Origin: CAYVBE01 sp964572825 | GTDB taxonomy: Bacteria > Planctomycetota > Brocadiia > SM23-32 | Direction of reading: 5' to 3' | DNA length: 64,000 nt | Assembly: GCA_964572825.1 (NCBI GenBank) | Contig: CAZNGS010000009.1 | Coordinates: forward strand, 1 to 64,000 | Part shown: positions 33,744-43,660 of the stretch, one piece after another | Position numbering within the stretch: the stretch's first letter is position 1 | Layout of the letters: each line of letters begins with the position of its first letter | Made by a program: the position numbers and the translations under genes | The notes under the pieces: model-generated | Told to the model about the DNA's origin: nothing | The model's input: only the letters and a program-made list of their open reading frames with translations | Databases searched by the model: none

Positions 33744-35318
33744 ATGGAGGAGTCAGCCAGGCAGGCCGGTCGCGTCGGGCGGGGCCGGGGAGAGCAGTTC
33801 TCCCCCCGGGCCTACGGGGCGATACTGGAGCATCTCACGGAGGCGACGGGGGTCGAGCTGACCTTCCAGGAGCAACCGGAGGCAGATGAAAGGCCCGGCG
33901 TCTGCGCCCCGGTCTACAGCCGGGGGCGGGACACCGGCTGGGTGGTCACCGCGCCGAACGGTTCGAGCGAGGGGACCGGCGCGGTGGTGCGCGCCGCGGC
34001 CCAACTGGTCGGCCGCATCCTGCGCGCTGACCAGGACAGGGCCGACCTGGAGGCGGAACTGGCCGACCGGGCACGGGAGACGGATTTCCTCTACGAAATG
34101 GGCCACCAGGTCAGCGCGCTCAACGACGAGGACGAGATATGCCGATTCGTGGCCCGGGAGGCATCCCGTCGGCTGCAGTGTGACCGGGCCTCGGTCATGG
34201 TGGTGGGCCCCCGGTCCGGAGAGCTGACCATCCGGGCCGCGCTGGGTCTGCGGGAGGAGATATCCGAGAGCGTGTCGGTGCGGCCCGGCGAGGGCATAAG
34301 CGGCCGCGTGTTCGAGAGCGGCCGGCCGGTGATCGTGAACGAGGGGGACCCCATGCCGTCGGACTCCATAGGCACGCGGGAGCTGCGGGACTCCAACTGC
34401 TTCCTGTCCGTTCCCCTGAAGGCCGCCCTCGGACCGGGGGGCGAGGAGGAGGTGCTGGGCGTGATCAACCTCACCCGCAAGCGGGGCGGCGAAGCGTTCA
34501 CCCCCGGCGACCTGAAGCTGGTCAGCACGGTGGCGGTGACGACCGCCGCCAAGATCCACAACTGCCGACTGCTGGTGGCCGAGCAGCAGCGCCAGCGTCT
34601 GGAACACGAGATGGAGCTGGCGGCCCGCATCCAGACGCGGCTTCTTCCCGAGGCGCCCCTGGCCGTGGGGCGCGTGCGCGCGGCGGGCTGCTCCCGGCCC
34701 GCCAAGCACGTCGGCGGGGACCTGTTCGACTACTGGACCTGCGGCAGCCGGGCCTGCTTCGTGGTGGCAGACGTTTCGGGCCACGACCTGGGAGCTTCCC
34801 TGATGGCCGCCTCCATGCGGAGCGTCGTGCGCAGCGAAGCAGCCCGCGCGGCCTCGGTCCAGCAGTTGATGGCGCAGGTCAACCGGGTCCTTTACAACGA
34901 CCTGGCGCGGGCGGAGCTGTTCGTCACCGCGTTTTACGGCGAGATCGATCTGGAGGGCGAACAGTTCACCTTCTGCCGGGCCGGCCATCCGCTGCCGCTC
35001 TACGTGGGCTCCGCCGGGAGGCAGTGGCTGGACACCGAGGGGATGCTGTTCGGGCTGACCACGCAGGGGGGCTACGAGGAGAAGTCCGTCCGCTTGAGCC
35101 CGGGCGACACCGTGGTGCTGTATACGGACGGTTTGATGGAAGCCACCGACCCGGGGGGGCGTCAGTTCGGAAGGGAAGGACTCAAGGATGCCGTGGTAAC
35201 CGCCCTCGACGCGCCGCCGGCCGAACTGGCCGGGGAAGTGGTGGACGCCGCCACCCGACATCTGGGGGAGCGCCCGGTCACCGACGACATGACCACGCTG
35301 GTGGTGCGCTACGGGTAG
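33744..35318 (+). CDS. GAF domain PP2C (RsbU/SpoIIE-type) phosphatase
   Basis: A 524-residue regulator. ATG 33744 is preferred over upstream in-frame codons that precede the candidate promoter. Residues about 120-275 form a GAF domain (FLYEMGHQVSALNDEDEICR, GEGISGRVFESGRPVIVNE, FLSVPLKA). A short coiled linker (EQQRQRLEHEMELAARIQTR) leads to the SpoIIE/RsbU phosphatase: AKHVGGDLFDYW with the metal-binding Asp, CFVVADVSGHDLGASL, FCRAGHPLPLYV, GDTVVLYTDGLMEA, TDDMTTLVVRY. Such proteins dephosphorylate anti-sigma-factor antagonists in partner-switching cascades. No STAS or anti-sigma kinase gene is nearby. It converges on smc. Confidence 0.9.
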   Translation: MEESARQAGRVGRGRGEQFSPRAYGAILEHLTEATGVELTFQEQPEADERPGVCAPVYSRGRDTGWVVTAPNGSSEGTGAVVRAAAQLVGRILRADQDRADLEAELADRARETDFLYEMGHQVSALNDEDEICRFVAREASRRLQCDRASVMVVGPRSGELTIRAALGLREEISESVSVRPGEGISGRVFESGRPVIVNEGDPMPSDSIGTRELRDSNCFLSVPLKAALGPGGEEEVLGVINLTRKRGGEAFTPGDLKLVSTVAVTTAAKIHNCRLLVAEQQRQRLEHEMELAARIQTRLLPEAPLAVGRVRAAGCSRPAKHVGGDLFDYWTCGSRACFVVADVSGHDLGASLMAASMRSVVRSEAARAASVQQLMAQVNRVLYNDLARAELFVTAFYGEIDLEGEQFTFCRAGHPLPLYVGSAGRQWLDTEGMLFGLTTQGGYEEKSVRLSPGDTVVLYTDGLMEATDPGGRQFGREGLKDAVVTALDAPPAELAGEVVDAATRHLGERPVTDDMTTLVVRYG

Positions 35319-35419
35319 GAGGCTGTCCTAAAACCCCGCACGCGTGTCCCAATGCCAGGTTGCGGACGCTTTGCGCCGACAGGACCGCCACCGGATTGCG
35401 AGACAGTCTCTACTGGGCA

Positions 35420-38400
35420 TCAGCCCGCTTTCGGGCGGCGCTCCGGTTCCTCGGCCAGAGCCTCATCCACGTCCTCGAAGCGCACCGACATCTTCTGGGT
35501 CACTCCGTCGGCCATGGTCACCCCGTAGAGGACCTGCGCCACACCCATGGTCAGCTTGTTGTGGGTGACGATGATGAACTGCGTGTCCCGGCGGAACTCC
35601 TCCAGCAGCCTCAGGAAGCGCTCCACGTTGCTGTCGTCCAGAGGCGCGTCCACCTCGTCCAGCACGCAGAAGGGGCTGGGCTTGGTCTGGAAAATGGCGA
35701 ACAGCAGGGCGATGGTGGTGAGCGCCTTTTCGCCGCCGCTCAGCAGCGTGATGGAGTTCATCTCTTTGCCCGGGGGGCGCGCCACGATGTCGATGCCCGC
35801 CTCCAGGATGTCCTCCGCCTCCTCGTCCAGCCGCAGGTCGGCCGTGCCGCCGCCGAACAGCTTGCGGAACAGGGCCTGGAAGTTATCGCGAACCGCCTGG
35901 AACGTCTCCGCGAAACGCTCCCGGCTCTTCTTGTTCAATTCACGTATGATCTCTCGTTCGTGGCGGCGGGCCTTCTCCAGGTCTTCCTTCTGGTCAGTGA
36001 GGAACTGAAGACGCACCTCCAGCTCCTCCTGCTGGCGGATGGCCGCCACGTTCACGTTGCCGATGCGGTCCACCTTGGCCTTCAGCGTGGCGATCCGCTT
36101 CTTGACTTCCTCCCAATCCGTGGACTCCTCGTCGGCCAGTTCCAGGACCGCGTTGCGCAGTTCGACCGCCTCATCGAGACCGATCAGCTCGACCTCGTCG
36201 TTTTGCCCGGGACTCTCCTCGTCAGCCTCTCGGTACCAGTCGGCAACCTGTTCGGTCGGCGGCGGGTCGTCGGCCCACTCCCGGATCTGCCGGGTCAGGA
36301 ACGGAGGGGATTCCCTCCACTGCTCCGGCTCCAGCGCCAGGCGCTGCAGGCGCACCCCGTAGTCCTCGGCGGCTCGTTCCAGCAGGTCTTCCATCTTGAC
36401 CTTCAGCTCGTTCTGCTTCACGCGCAGCCGCTGGATGTTCTCCTCTGCCTCTTCGCGACGGGCCGCCAGGGACTCTGACCGGGCCGTCAGGTCGGATATC
36501 CGCTGCTGCAATTCACGGATGGCACCGGCCATGTCCTCCAGGGCCTGGTTTAGCCGTGCCTTCTCCTCGCGGCGCTGTTCGATCTCCTGCCGGGCGGCGG
36601 CCTCGGCATCCTCAGCTTTGCTGCGGCGCCGGGCGACCACGGCGTCCTCCTCGTCCAGTCCCTCCAGGCGCCGGCGCGCGGCCCGAAGGTCCCTCTCCAG
36701 CCGGTCCAGCAGGTCCTTCAGGCCGTGGTGGTGCTCCCGGGTCCGGGCCACCTCGCTGTTGAGGGAGCTGACCTGCTGCCCGGTCTCCTGTTCGCGCTCC
36801 CTGAGGTCGGCCAGGGACTGCTGCTCCTCGCGGACGCTCTGTTCCGCGGCGGCGCGTTCGCGGCCGGCCGCCTCCGATTCCTTCTCCAGGACGGCCGTCT
36901 GCCGGTCCAGCTCTTCGATATCTTCCCGGCAGCCCGTCTCCTCGGCGTCGGCGATCTGAAGCTCTTCTTCAAGCTGTTCCACCCGGCGCTCGGCGACGGC
37001 CAGGTGGCTGCGGGCGTCGCCGGCGCTGTCGTGCACGACCTGGATGCGAGACGCCAGGTCCTCCTTCTGGCCGTTCAGCTCCCGTAATTGTCGCGCCTGC
37101 TCCTCCTTCTGGCGCCGCAGTTCGGCCAGGGACTGCTCCAGCTCCCGGATGGAGGATTCGAGCCGGGCCAGTTCGCTGCGCCGGCTCACCAGTCCGGTCT
37201 TTTCGGCGGCGCCGCCGGTCCAGAGGCCGTCGCCGCCGTAGCACTGGCCGCACTCTGTGACCAGGCGCACGCGGTCGGGCAGCCCCTCCCCCAGCATATC
37301 CCGGGCCGAGGCGGGCTCGTCCACCAGGAAGGTGTCACCCAGCAGCCGCTCCACGGCGGGGCGGGCGGCCGCGTCGCACTCGATCAGCTCGCTCAGTCTG
37401 CCAAGGCACGGCGCGGAGCGGGGAGGCTCGGACGGGGTTGCCGGGGGCAGGCAATCGAGAACGATCAGTTCGGCGCGGCCTTTCTGCTCCTCCCCCAGCC
37501 GTCGCAGCGCAGCGTGCGCGCTCTCGGAATCGCGGAACACCAGGGCCTGTGCGTGCTGGCCCAGCGCCGCCTCCACGGCCGGCGCCATCTCCAGGGGCAC
37601 ATCCACAAGGCGGGCCAGCAGTCCGACCAGGCCGGGCGGCCGGGCTTGCAGCAGGTACTTCACGCCGGATCGCAGCCCCTCGGCACGCTGCTCCAGGTCC
37701 AGCAGCACTTCTCGCCTGGCGTTCTTGCCGCTCAGTTCGCCGCGGACCTGGTTGACCTTATCGCACAGTTGCTCGTGCCGGTGCGCGGCGTCACTCACGC
37801 GCTGCCGGAGCTCGGACATCTGCCGCGCCAGTTCCTCCTGCTCCGACCGCAGGGCCTCCCGGCGGGCGGCGGCTTCCTCACGCTCCTCCCGGGCCGATTT
37901 CAGGCCCTTCCGGAGCTCGCCGCGGCGGTTCTCGATGCGTTCCAGCCGACTGAGCAGGGTCCTCTTCTCGGCGGCGGCGACTTCAAGCTGGTTGCCGAGC
38001 CGGGATTCGCGCTCGAACAGATCGAAGGTTTTGGCCTTCCGGGTTTCCACCTTCTCTTCCACGCGCCGGATTTCCTGCCGCGTGCTCTGCGCCTCGGCGC
38101 GTTTCGCCTCCAGGCGCTCGGAGATGTCGGCGAGCTCCGCCGCGCTCTGGTCCACCTGTCCGCGGACGTCCTCGATCTCCTGGTCCAGCCCTGCGGCGCG
38201 CTCCCGGAGCTGGCGCCGCCGCGCCTGCAGATCCTCGCTCTGCTCTTCCAGTTCGCGGTGTCTCTGCTGGCTGAGCTGTATCTCGCGTTCCAGGCTCTCC
38301 AGGCGGGCGTCAACGCGGGTGAGGCGCTGTCGGCGCTCGCTCAGTTCGTCACGGGCCGTCTGCAGTTCGTCGCGGGCCGATTCCAGCGCCTCCGCGGCGC

Positions 38401-39190
38401 AGCGGGCCGCGTCGTCCCGACGGGATTTCTCCGCCAGCGCTCCTCGAAGGCTGTCGGCCACGTCCTCCTGCCGGGACAGCAGCTCCCGGTGAACGTGGAG
38501 GCTGAGGGCCAGGCGCAGTTTCTGGAGCTGCTCGGTCTGGCGCTTGAACGTGCGGGCGCGGCCGGCCTGGTACTTGACGCTGCGAAGCTGGCGTTCGACC
38601 TCCTCGATGATATCGCTGACGCGGGCCAGGTTGTTGGTGACCCTCTCGAGCTTGCGCTCGGCCTCGCGTTTCTGGTCGAGGAAGCGGTTGATGCCGGCGG
38701 CCTCCTCGAAGACGGCGCGCCGCTCGGCGGGGTTGGCGCGAAGGAGTTCGTCGATCTGGCCCTGCTCGATAAAGCTATAGGAGGATGTCCCGATCCCGGT
38801 GTCGAGCAGGATGGTCCGGATGTCCTTGAGGCGGCATTGCTGGCCGTTCAGGTAATACGTGCTCTGGCCGGAGCGGTCCACCCGGCGGCGGATGGCGACC
38901 TCGTCGTAGTCCACGTCCAGCCATCCGTCCGAGTTGTCGATGGTGAGCGTGACTTCGGCGTAGTTGAGAGGTTTGCGCGACTCGCTGCCCCCGAAGATGA
39001 TGTTGGCCATCTCGGAGCCGCGCAGCTTGCGGGCGCTGCGCTCACCCAGCACCCACTTGAGGGCATCGGCCACGTTGCTCTTGCCGGAACCGTTGGGGCC
39101 GACCAGTGCGGAAAGGCTGTCCTCGAACTCGAAGACCGTACGCTCGGCGAAAGACTTGAAACCGTACAGTTCGAGTTTCTTCAGGTTCAA
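35420..39190 (-). CDS. smc: Chromosome partition protein SMC
   Basis: A 1256-residue full-length SMC. The start is TTG 39190 behind GGAGAGGG, encoding MNLKKLELYGFKSFAERT. The Walker A loop is GPNGSGKSN (32-40). Two long heptad-rich coiled coils (about 165-500 and 680-1030) flank a hinge near residues 510-670 (GVKYLLQARPPGLVGLLARL). The C-terminal head has signature LLSGGEKALTTIALLFA and Walker B FCVLDEVDAPLDD. The product condenses and segregates chromosomes with ScpA/ScpB, whose genes are not in this window. Confidence 0.98.
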   Translation of the reverse strand: MNLKKLELYGFKSFAERTVFEFEDSLSALVGPNGSGKSNVADALKWVLGERSARKLRGSEMANIIFGGSESRKPLNYAEVTLTIDNSDGWLDVDYDEVAIRRRVDRSGQSTYYLNGQQCRLKDIRTILLDTGIGTSSYSFIEQGQIDELLRANPAERRAVFEEAAGINRFLDQKREAERKLERVTNNLARVSDIIEEVERQLRSVKYQAGRARTFKRQTEQLQKLRLALSLHVHRELLSRQEDVADSLRGALAEKSRRDDAARCAAEALESARDELQTARDELSERRQRLTRVDARLESLEREIQLSQQRHRELEEQSEDLQARRRQLRERAAGLDQEIEDVRGQVDQSAAELADISERLEAKRAEAQSTRQEIRRVEEKVETRKAKTFDLFERESRLGNQLEVAAAEKRTLLSRLERIENRRGELRKGLKSAREEREEAAARREALRSEQEELARQMSELRQRVSDAAHRHEQLCDKVNQVRGELSGKNARREVLLDLEQRAEGLRSGVKYLLQARPPGLVGLLARLVDVPLEMAPAVEAALGQHAQALVFRDSESAHAALRRLGEEQKGRAELIVLDCLPPATPSEPPRSAPCLGRLSELIECDAAARPAVERLLGDTFLVDEPASARDMLGEGLPDRVRLVTECGQCYGGDGLWTGGAAEKTGLVSRRSELARLESSIRELEQSLAELRRQKEEQARQLRELNGQKEDLASRIQVVHDSAGDARSHLAVAERRVEQLEEELQIADAEETGCREDIEELDRQTAVLEKESEAAGRERAAAEQSVREEQQSLADLREREQETGQQVSSLNSEVARTREHHHGLKDLLDRLERDLRAARRRLEGLDEEDAVVARRRSKAEDAEAAARQEIEQRREEKARLNQALEDMAGAIRELQQRISDLTARSESLAARREEAEENIQRLRVKQNELKVKMEDLLERAAEDYGVRLQRLALEPEQWRESPPFLTRQIREWADDPPPTEQVADWYREADEESPGQNDEVELIGLDEAVELRNAVLELADEESTDWEEVKKRIATLKAKVDRIGNVNVAAIRQQEELEVRLQFLTDQKEDLEKARRHEREIIRELNKKSRERFAETFQAVRDNFQALFRKLFGGGTADLRLDEEAEDILEAGIDIVARPPGKEMNSITLLSGGEKALTTIALLFAIFQTKPSPFCVLDEVDAPLDDSNVERFLRLLEEFRRDTQFIIVTHNKLTMGVAQVLYGVTMADGVTQKMSVRFEDVDEALAEEPERRPKAG

Positions 39191-39596
39191 TGCGTCCCTC
39201 TCCGGCGTCCGGGGCGATGATCGGGAGCGCTCTGCGACCGGCGGGGGGCGCGCCGTTCCGCGGGCGCCCCCCGCTGGCCTCCGAGATTCCCCTTTTGGGG
39301 AAGCATGAGAACAGAGATTCTAAGCAATGCGAGCAGGGAAAATCACGCCGGGCGCCCCATCCGGGCAGCCGTCGGACGGCAGCGACGTGCAGCGGGACAG
39401 GCGGCGGCGGACCGCCTGGCCGTAGGGCACGTTCTGACAAAGACTTACGCCCAGGAATGCAGCGCTACAGGAGGATGGATGAATCGGCCGCGCCGCGATA
39501 AAGGGCCCCGGGATGCGCCAGAAAAGCGCGGCAAAATGCCCCCGACGGCCCCCCGAATCGGCCGCAGGATGGGGGGGCGTGCGCGCGCGGCGGGGC
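39191..39596. other. Intergenic region with strong hairpins
   Basis: The 406-base gap between smc and the nrdG-like gene holds a perfect hairpin with 11-base arms GCGGGGGGCGC (39241-39251) and GCGCCCCCCGC (39264-39274), and a smaller one, TTCCCC/GGGGAA around TTTT, at 39287-39302. They could attenuate or end the transcript entering smc. No RNA gene or protein frame with a convincing start is visible in the remainder. Confidence 0.45.
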
Positions 39597-40355
39597 TCAG
39601 GTGGTGAGAGCGTGCTCCCTGCCGCGCACGATGCAGCGCTCGCCCGTCCCCCGCGCCATCTGCCCGAAGGCATCCATTTGTTCCGGCCGGAACGGCATCA
39701 CTTCGTGAAGCTCCGGGCTCAGGCAATCGTCGGGACGAAAGTTCTGCAACGCCACGGCCCGGGCCCCCTCCAGCTCCGGCAGGATGCCGCGCAGTTCGTC
39801 CTCCCCCACCAGGCCGGGGACGAGGGTGATGCGGAACTCGTGGGGCAGTCCGCTGTCGCGGATGAGGTTGATGGACCGCCGCACCGCGCCGATGTCCACT
39901 TCCGCGTCCGTCACCCGCCGGTAGTCCGTCGGGTTCAGCGGCGCTTTGACGTCCATGGACATGACGTCCACGCAGTTTTCTTCGATCAGCTCTTCCACCA
40001 CGTCCGGGCGGGTGCCGTTGGTTTCCACCATCACGTCCACGGAGAACTCGTGGAGCCTCTCCGTCAGGTCCACCAGTTCCCGGCCGTGCAGGGCCGGCTC
40101 GCCGCCCGTGACGGCCACGGCGTCCACCCAGCCCCGCTGAGCGCGCAGATAGGCGGCGACCCGCTCGAACGGGACCGTCTCCATCTGCTCCGGGGCCAGC
40201 ACCAGGTCCCCGGCGTGGCAGTAACGACAGCGCAGGTTGCAGTGCGGCAGGAAAAGGACCGAAGAGACCTTACCCTCCCATTCCAGCAGGCTGCTCTCGA
40301 TGAATCCTTTGATTTGCATTTTTCGTGCGCAGACCTGGCAGGCTCCCTCTTTCAT
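39597..40355 (-). CDS. nrdG: Anaerobic ribonucleotide reductase activating protein (radical SAM)
   Basis: A 252-residue radical-SAM activase. The ATG at 40355 overlaps the upstream stop (ATGA); a second in-frame ATG at 40319 is the alternative start. The 4Fe-4S cluster motif is CNLRCRYC in LFLPHCNLRCRYCHAGDLV. AVAVTGGEPALHG is the SAM-binding GGE segment, and VMVETNGTRPDVVEEL and SMDVKAPLNP follow. It presumably generates the glycyl radical on NrdD. Because the family is shared with other glycyl-radical activases, naming it nrdG rests partly on the nearby nrdD, from which it is separated by the PQQ-propeller gene. Confidence 0.8.
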   Translation of the reverse strand: MKEGACQVCARKMQIKGFIESSLLEWEGKVSSVLFLPHCNLRCRYCHAGDLVLAPEQMETVPFERVAAYLRAQRGWVDAVAVTGGEPALHGRELVDLTERLHEFSVDVMVETNGTRPDVVEELIEENCVDVMSMDVKAPLNPTDYRRVTDAEVDIGAVRRSINLIRDSGLPHEFRITLVPGLVGEDELRGILPELEGARAVALQNFRPDDCLSPELHEVMPFRPEQMDAFGQMARGTGERCIVRGREHALTT

Positions 40356-43300
40356 TCGACGCGGCCGGCAGGCGGGCCGTCACCGGCGGGACACAGCACG
40401 ATGCTGGTCTGCATCGGATAGCCGCAGATGCACCCTACGCTGCCCTCCGGCATCATCAGCAGGCCCCCGGCCGGCAGCATGGTGATCCAGCAGCCGGGCC
40501 GCGAGACCATGGTCAGGGCCACCTTGCGGTCGGCCACCGTATCGTATCCCTTGCAGACTTCTTCGCGGAAGAACAGGCAGCGCTCCGAGGCGCTGAAGGG
40601 CATGCAGCGCCGACTGCCGCCGAAGTTGCGGTCGCTGACGTCCCTGCCGGTGGCGATCTCGCAAATGGGCACGTTCTCCGTGATCCAGGGGTTGTAATAC
40701 AGCTTGCCGCCGACGACCGCGGGATGCTGGATGCTGCCGTTGTGGTCCGTGGTGTTGGGGAGCACCTTCGCCTGGCTGTTCATGACCGTGTGCCACTTTT
40801 GCTGCCCGTTGGCCGGGTCCCAGGCGGATACGTCGTAAATGGCGATGTAGGGCTTCTCCGATTCATCCTCCAGGTACGTCGTGGTGCACAGGAGCGTCTC
40901 GTCGGCGTAGGTCAGGTAGAGGATGAACCGGGCCTTCTGCTCCAGCGGTTTCCGCCATTCCTCGCGGCCGCTCTCCAGAGCCACGGCCACCAGGTAGGCC
41001 TCCTTCTCGATAAAGTCCACCATGTCCACCCGGCCGTTTTCGGCATTCATGGCGGCGTCGCTGCGGCTCTCGACGAAGAAGACCTGCCGCCGGCCGACCG
41101 TGATGGATGGGTTCAGGATGGCGCCGCCCTCATATTCCCACAGACGCCGGAAGTCGGACTTGTCGATCGCGAAGAGGTTGTCACTGACGATGGGGCGGCT
41201 GCGCCCGCAGCGGGGTCCGTAGAGAAGGGGCTTTTTATTGGGAGCGTCGACGGTGTTGAAGGAGGCGCGGGGGTGCTGGTTGGTGCCGATCAGGTAGTCC
41301 CCCTGGGTGGCAACGAGCCCCCAGTCGCGGTCAGAGCGCGGTCCCTTCAGCTTCCGTACGGTCCGTCCGTCGGCCAAGTCGAGAACCCGGCACTGGCTGC
41401 CCGAGGCCACATAGAGGTGCCGGTCATCGACGCACATGGGGTTCGCATCGTGGCTGGCGATCAGCCGGGAGGAATCCGGCACTTCCTTCGTCCACAGGTA
41501 GGTGCCGTTGTAGGCATCCACGACGGTCAGGTAGTTCCGGCCCAGCACGAACAGCCGGCCGTCCCTGTAGAGGGGGGCGGCCGGGATGTGGTGGCGGTCC
41601 TGGTAGCGCTCCGGTCCCGGCGGGCCGAACCACTGGGTCATGAACTGGGTGCCGACCCGCGTGTCGCGGCTGTTGGATGTCTGCTGGGCGTCCGCGTACA
41701 TGTGGGTCCACGACCCCGCCCCGTCCAGCGGGCCGCGCGTCAGCGTGCCCCGGGCGCCGTCCCCCTCGGTGACGATCCGGAGCCCGGGCAGCCTCTCTCC
41801 CGCCCACTGCCGCAGGCGTCGCCCTCCGGACTCATCCGCCAGCACCAGCATGCCCCCGCAGGGCCTCAGCACCCGGAAAACCTGATGGGCCTCGTATGCA
41901 TCCCAGCCTCCGGCGGACACGATCAGGTTCGCGGAGTAGCTGGGATACGGCAGCGGCCGGGATATCCGATGCACCACGACTCGTTTTCCGTAGAGTCCGG
42001 CGGCGTGGAGTCGCTCCCGGGCCCGCCGCGCCTCCGCGTCGTCCGGGACGGGGATAACCACCCGGAACTCCGAGTTCGCCGCCACCTCTGCCGCCAGTGA
42101 GGGGGCGTCCTGCCCCAGCACCATGCAGAATCCCTTGCGCATTCGGGTCTCCGCCAGGGCCCGGGCGGCCACCGAGTGCACGGGCGAGCGGAGCCGAACC
42201 GTTGCGGACCTCGAGGAGCCGGCCGACGGCGGCCCGTGGCCGAAGCAGTAGATCAGCCCCTTCGTGGTGCTCACGTAAAGCGAGCCCTCGGCGAAAGCCA
42301 GTTCGTGGGCCTCCCCCTCCACCTGCGTGCGCCACGTCTCCCGCCCCGTGTCGGCGTTGTATGCGGCCACGCAACCCTCCCCACCGGCGAAGAGGGTGGC
42401 GCCCGCGAGCAAAAGCGCCGAGGCGGGGGCCTTATCCACGCGCCACTTCTCGCCGTCCGCCAGGGCCCTGCCCACCGCCGGATGCTCCCGGATGCGGAGG
42501 CCGTCGGCCGTCTTTCCCAGGTAGTATTTCCGTTTGCTCTGGAGGGTCCTTTCCACGCGGGCAGACATGGTTTTTTCGAAGACCTGCCGCGGTACCGCGC
42601 AGAGATGGTATTGGAACCTTTCCCGCATGTATCGACCCCGCCCGTCCGTGATGCGCACCAGGTAGTAAGCATCCTTATCGGCCACCAGATGGCGACATGC
42701 TATCCCCACGGCGTCCGGCGCCGGCTCTCTGGTGAATCTGGGCTGTTTCTCGGGCTTCTCAACTTCGAGCCCGCGCACGCGCACGGTGGAGATTCCGTAT
42801 TCACTGGGCCCGTAGACGACCATGTCGTGCATCGCTCTGGGATAGCCGCCGCCACCGGCGCGCTTGTAGGCCACATTCTTGCGCTCCAGGGCCTCTCCAT
42901 CCGACCGGCGAAAGACCGCCGGAGCCGTGCGGCCGGTGGGCACCCAGAGGCATCTCTCGGTGGCCAGCACGTAGGATTCGGCCGGATAGGGGCTCTCCCT
43001 CTTCCAGTGGAGCCGACCCGTAGCGGCGTCAACGGCGAACAGATACACGCCCTGCACGGGGAACAGACCGGCGGCGAAATACACGGTGCCGTCATAGACG
43101 GTCACGCCGGTCCGCACGGGCCATTGCGACATCAGGCGCCCGTGGCCGATCACCAGTCGTCGGTCGGGAGCCGCGCTGAATTGCCAGAGCAGTTCACCGT
43201 CGCCGGCGTCCAGGCAATAGACCATGCCGTCGTCGGCACCGAAGTACACGTGCCCATCACCGACCGTGGGCGCCAGCCGGACCGCTCCATTGGCGTAGAA

Positions 43301-43660
43301 ACGCCACCGCTCCGCTCCGGAGGCCGCGTCCAGGCAGATCAGGGCTTCCTCCGTGGAGGAGGCGTAATACAGGCGCCCGTCCGCCACGACGCAGGCATAG
43401 GCGAAGTCGTAGCTGACCGGCGGGAGGTAGCCCGGTCGCACGTGGGTGCCGTACCGGGCGGGTCGGGGTGCATGCGGCGCCCGATGCACCCAGAGCTGCC
43501 GCAGGGGGGGTTCCGGGCTTTCAGCGGTAGTGTGGTTCCGCGTCGGGCCGCCCCCGAAAGCGGGCCAGTCGCCAGCATCCGCAACGGAAGCAAGACACAA
43601 CACTCCAGCGAAGAGAACTGTGATCGACAGTCTGGACGCTGAGTTTGCGCACTGCATCAT
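40352..43660 (-). CDS. PQQ-propeller repeat protein with methyltransferase-like insert
   Basis: A 1102-residue secreted protein. ATG 43660 follows GGAGAG and gives a signal peptide (core LSITVLFAGVLCLASVADA). Residues about 30-490 form a PQQ-like beta-propeller (CLDAASGAERWRFYANGAV, CLDAGDGELLWQFSAA, YNADTGRETWRTQVEG). Residues about 500-640 interrupt it with a methyltransferase-type segment (ALAETRMRKGFCMVLGQ; VFRVLRPCGGMLVLADE resembles the last strands of a SAM-dependent domain). Propeller blades resume to the C-terminus (DAYNGTYLWTKEV, CRVLDLADGRTVRKL). The combination is known in planctomycetes but its function is not. It sits between the nrdH-like and nrdG-like genes and overlaps the latter by four bases. 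Confidence 0.8.
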   Translation of the reverse strand: MMQCANSASRLSITVLFAGVLCLASVADAGDWPAFGGGPTRNHTTAESPEPPLRQLWVHRAPHAPRPARYGTHVRPGYLPPVSYDFAYACVVADGRLYYASSTEEALICLDAASGAERWRFYANGAVRLAPTVGDGHVYFGADDGMVYCLDAGDGELLWQFSAAPDRRLVIGHGRLMSQWPVRTGVTVYDGTVYFAAGLFPVQGVYLFAVDAATGRLHWKRESPYPAESYVLATERCLWVPTGRTAPAVFRRSDGEALERKNVAYKRAGGGGYPRAMHDMVVYGPSEYGISTVRVRGLEVEKPEKQPRFTREPAPDAVGIACRHLVADKDAYYLVRITDGRGRYMRERFQYHLCAVPRQVFEKTMSARVERTLQSKRKYYLGKTADGLRIREHPAVGRALADGEKWRVDKAPASALLLAGATLFAGGEGCVAAYNADTGRETWRTQVEGEAHELAFAEGSLYVSTTKGLIYCFGHGPPSAGSSRSATVRLRSPVHSVAARALAETRMRKGFCMVLGQDAPSLAAEVAANSEFRVVIPVPDDAEARRARERLHAAGLYGKRVVVHRISRPLPYPSYSANLIVSAGGWDAYEAHQVFRVLRPCGGMLVLADESGGRRLRQWAGERLPGLRIVTEGDGARGTLTRGPLDGAGSWTHMYADAQQTSNSRDTRVGTQFMTQWFGPPGPERYQDRHHIPAAPLYRDGRLFVLGRNYLTVVDAYNGTYLWTKEVPDSSRLIASHDANPMCVDDRHLYVASGSQCRVLDLADGRTVRKLKGPRSDRDWGLVATQGDYLIGTNQHPRASFNTVDAPNKKPLLYGPRCGRSRPIVSDNLFAIDKSDFRRLWEYEGGAILNPSITVGRRQVFFVESRSDAAMNAENGRVDMVDFIEKEAYLVAVALESGREEWRKPLEQKARFILYLTYADETLLCTTTYLEDESEKPYIAIYDVSAWDPANGQQKWHTVMNSQAKVLPNTTDHNGSIQHPAVVGGKLYYNPWITENVPICEIATGRDVSDRNFGGSRRCMPFSASERCLFFREEVCKGYDTVADRKVALTMVSRPGCWITMLPAGGLLMMPEGSVGCICGYPMQTSIVLCPAGDGPPAGRVE

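Noticed and set aside
35319..35419. Possible insertion-sequence end (GGCTGTCC) and palindrome GAGACAGTCTC
   Set aside because: No transposase, matching second end or target duplication can be seen in the 100-base convergent gap.
37088..39220. A 710-codon plus-strand frame over smc
   Set aside because: Antisense to the coiled-coil part of smc; Leu/Gln/Gly-rich composition reflects the complement of its heptads.
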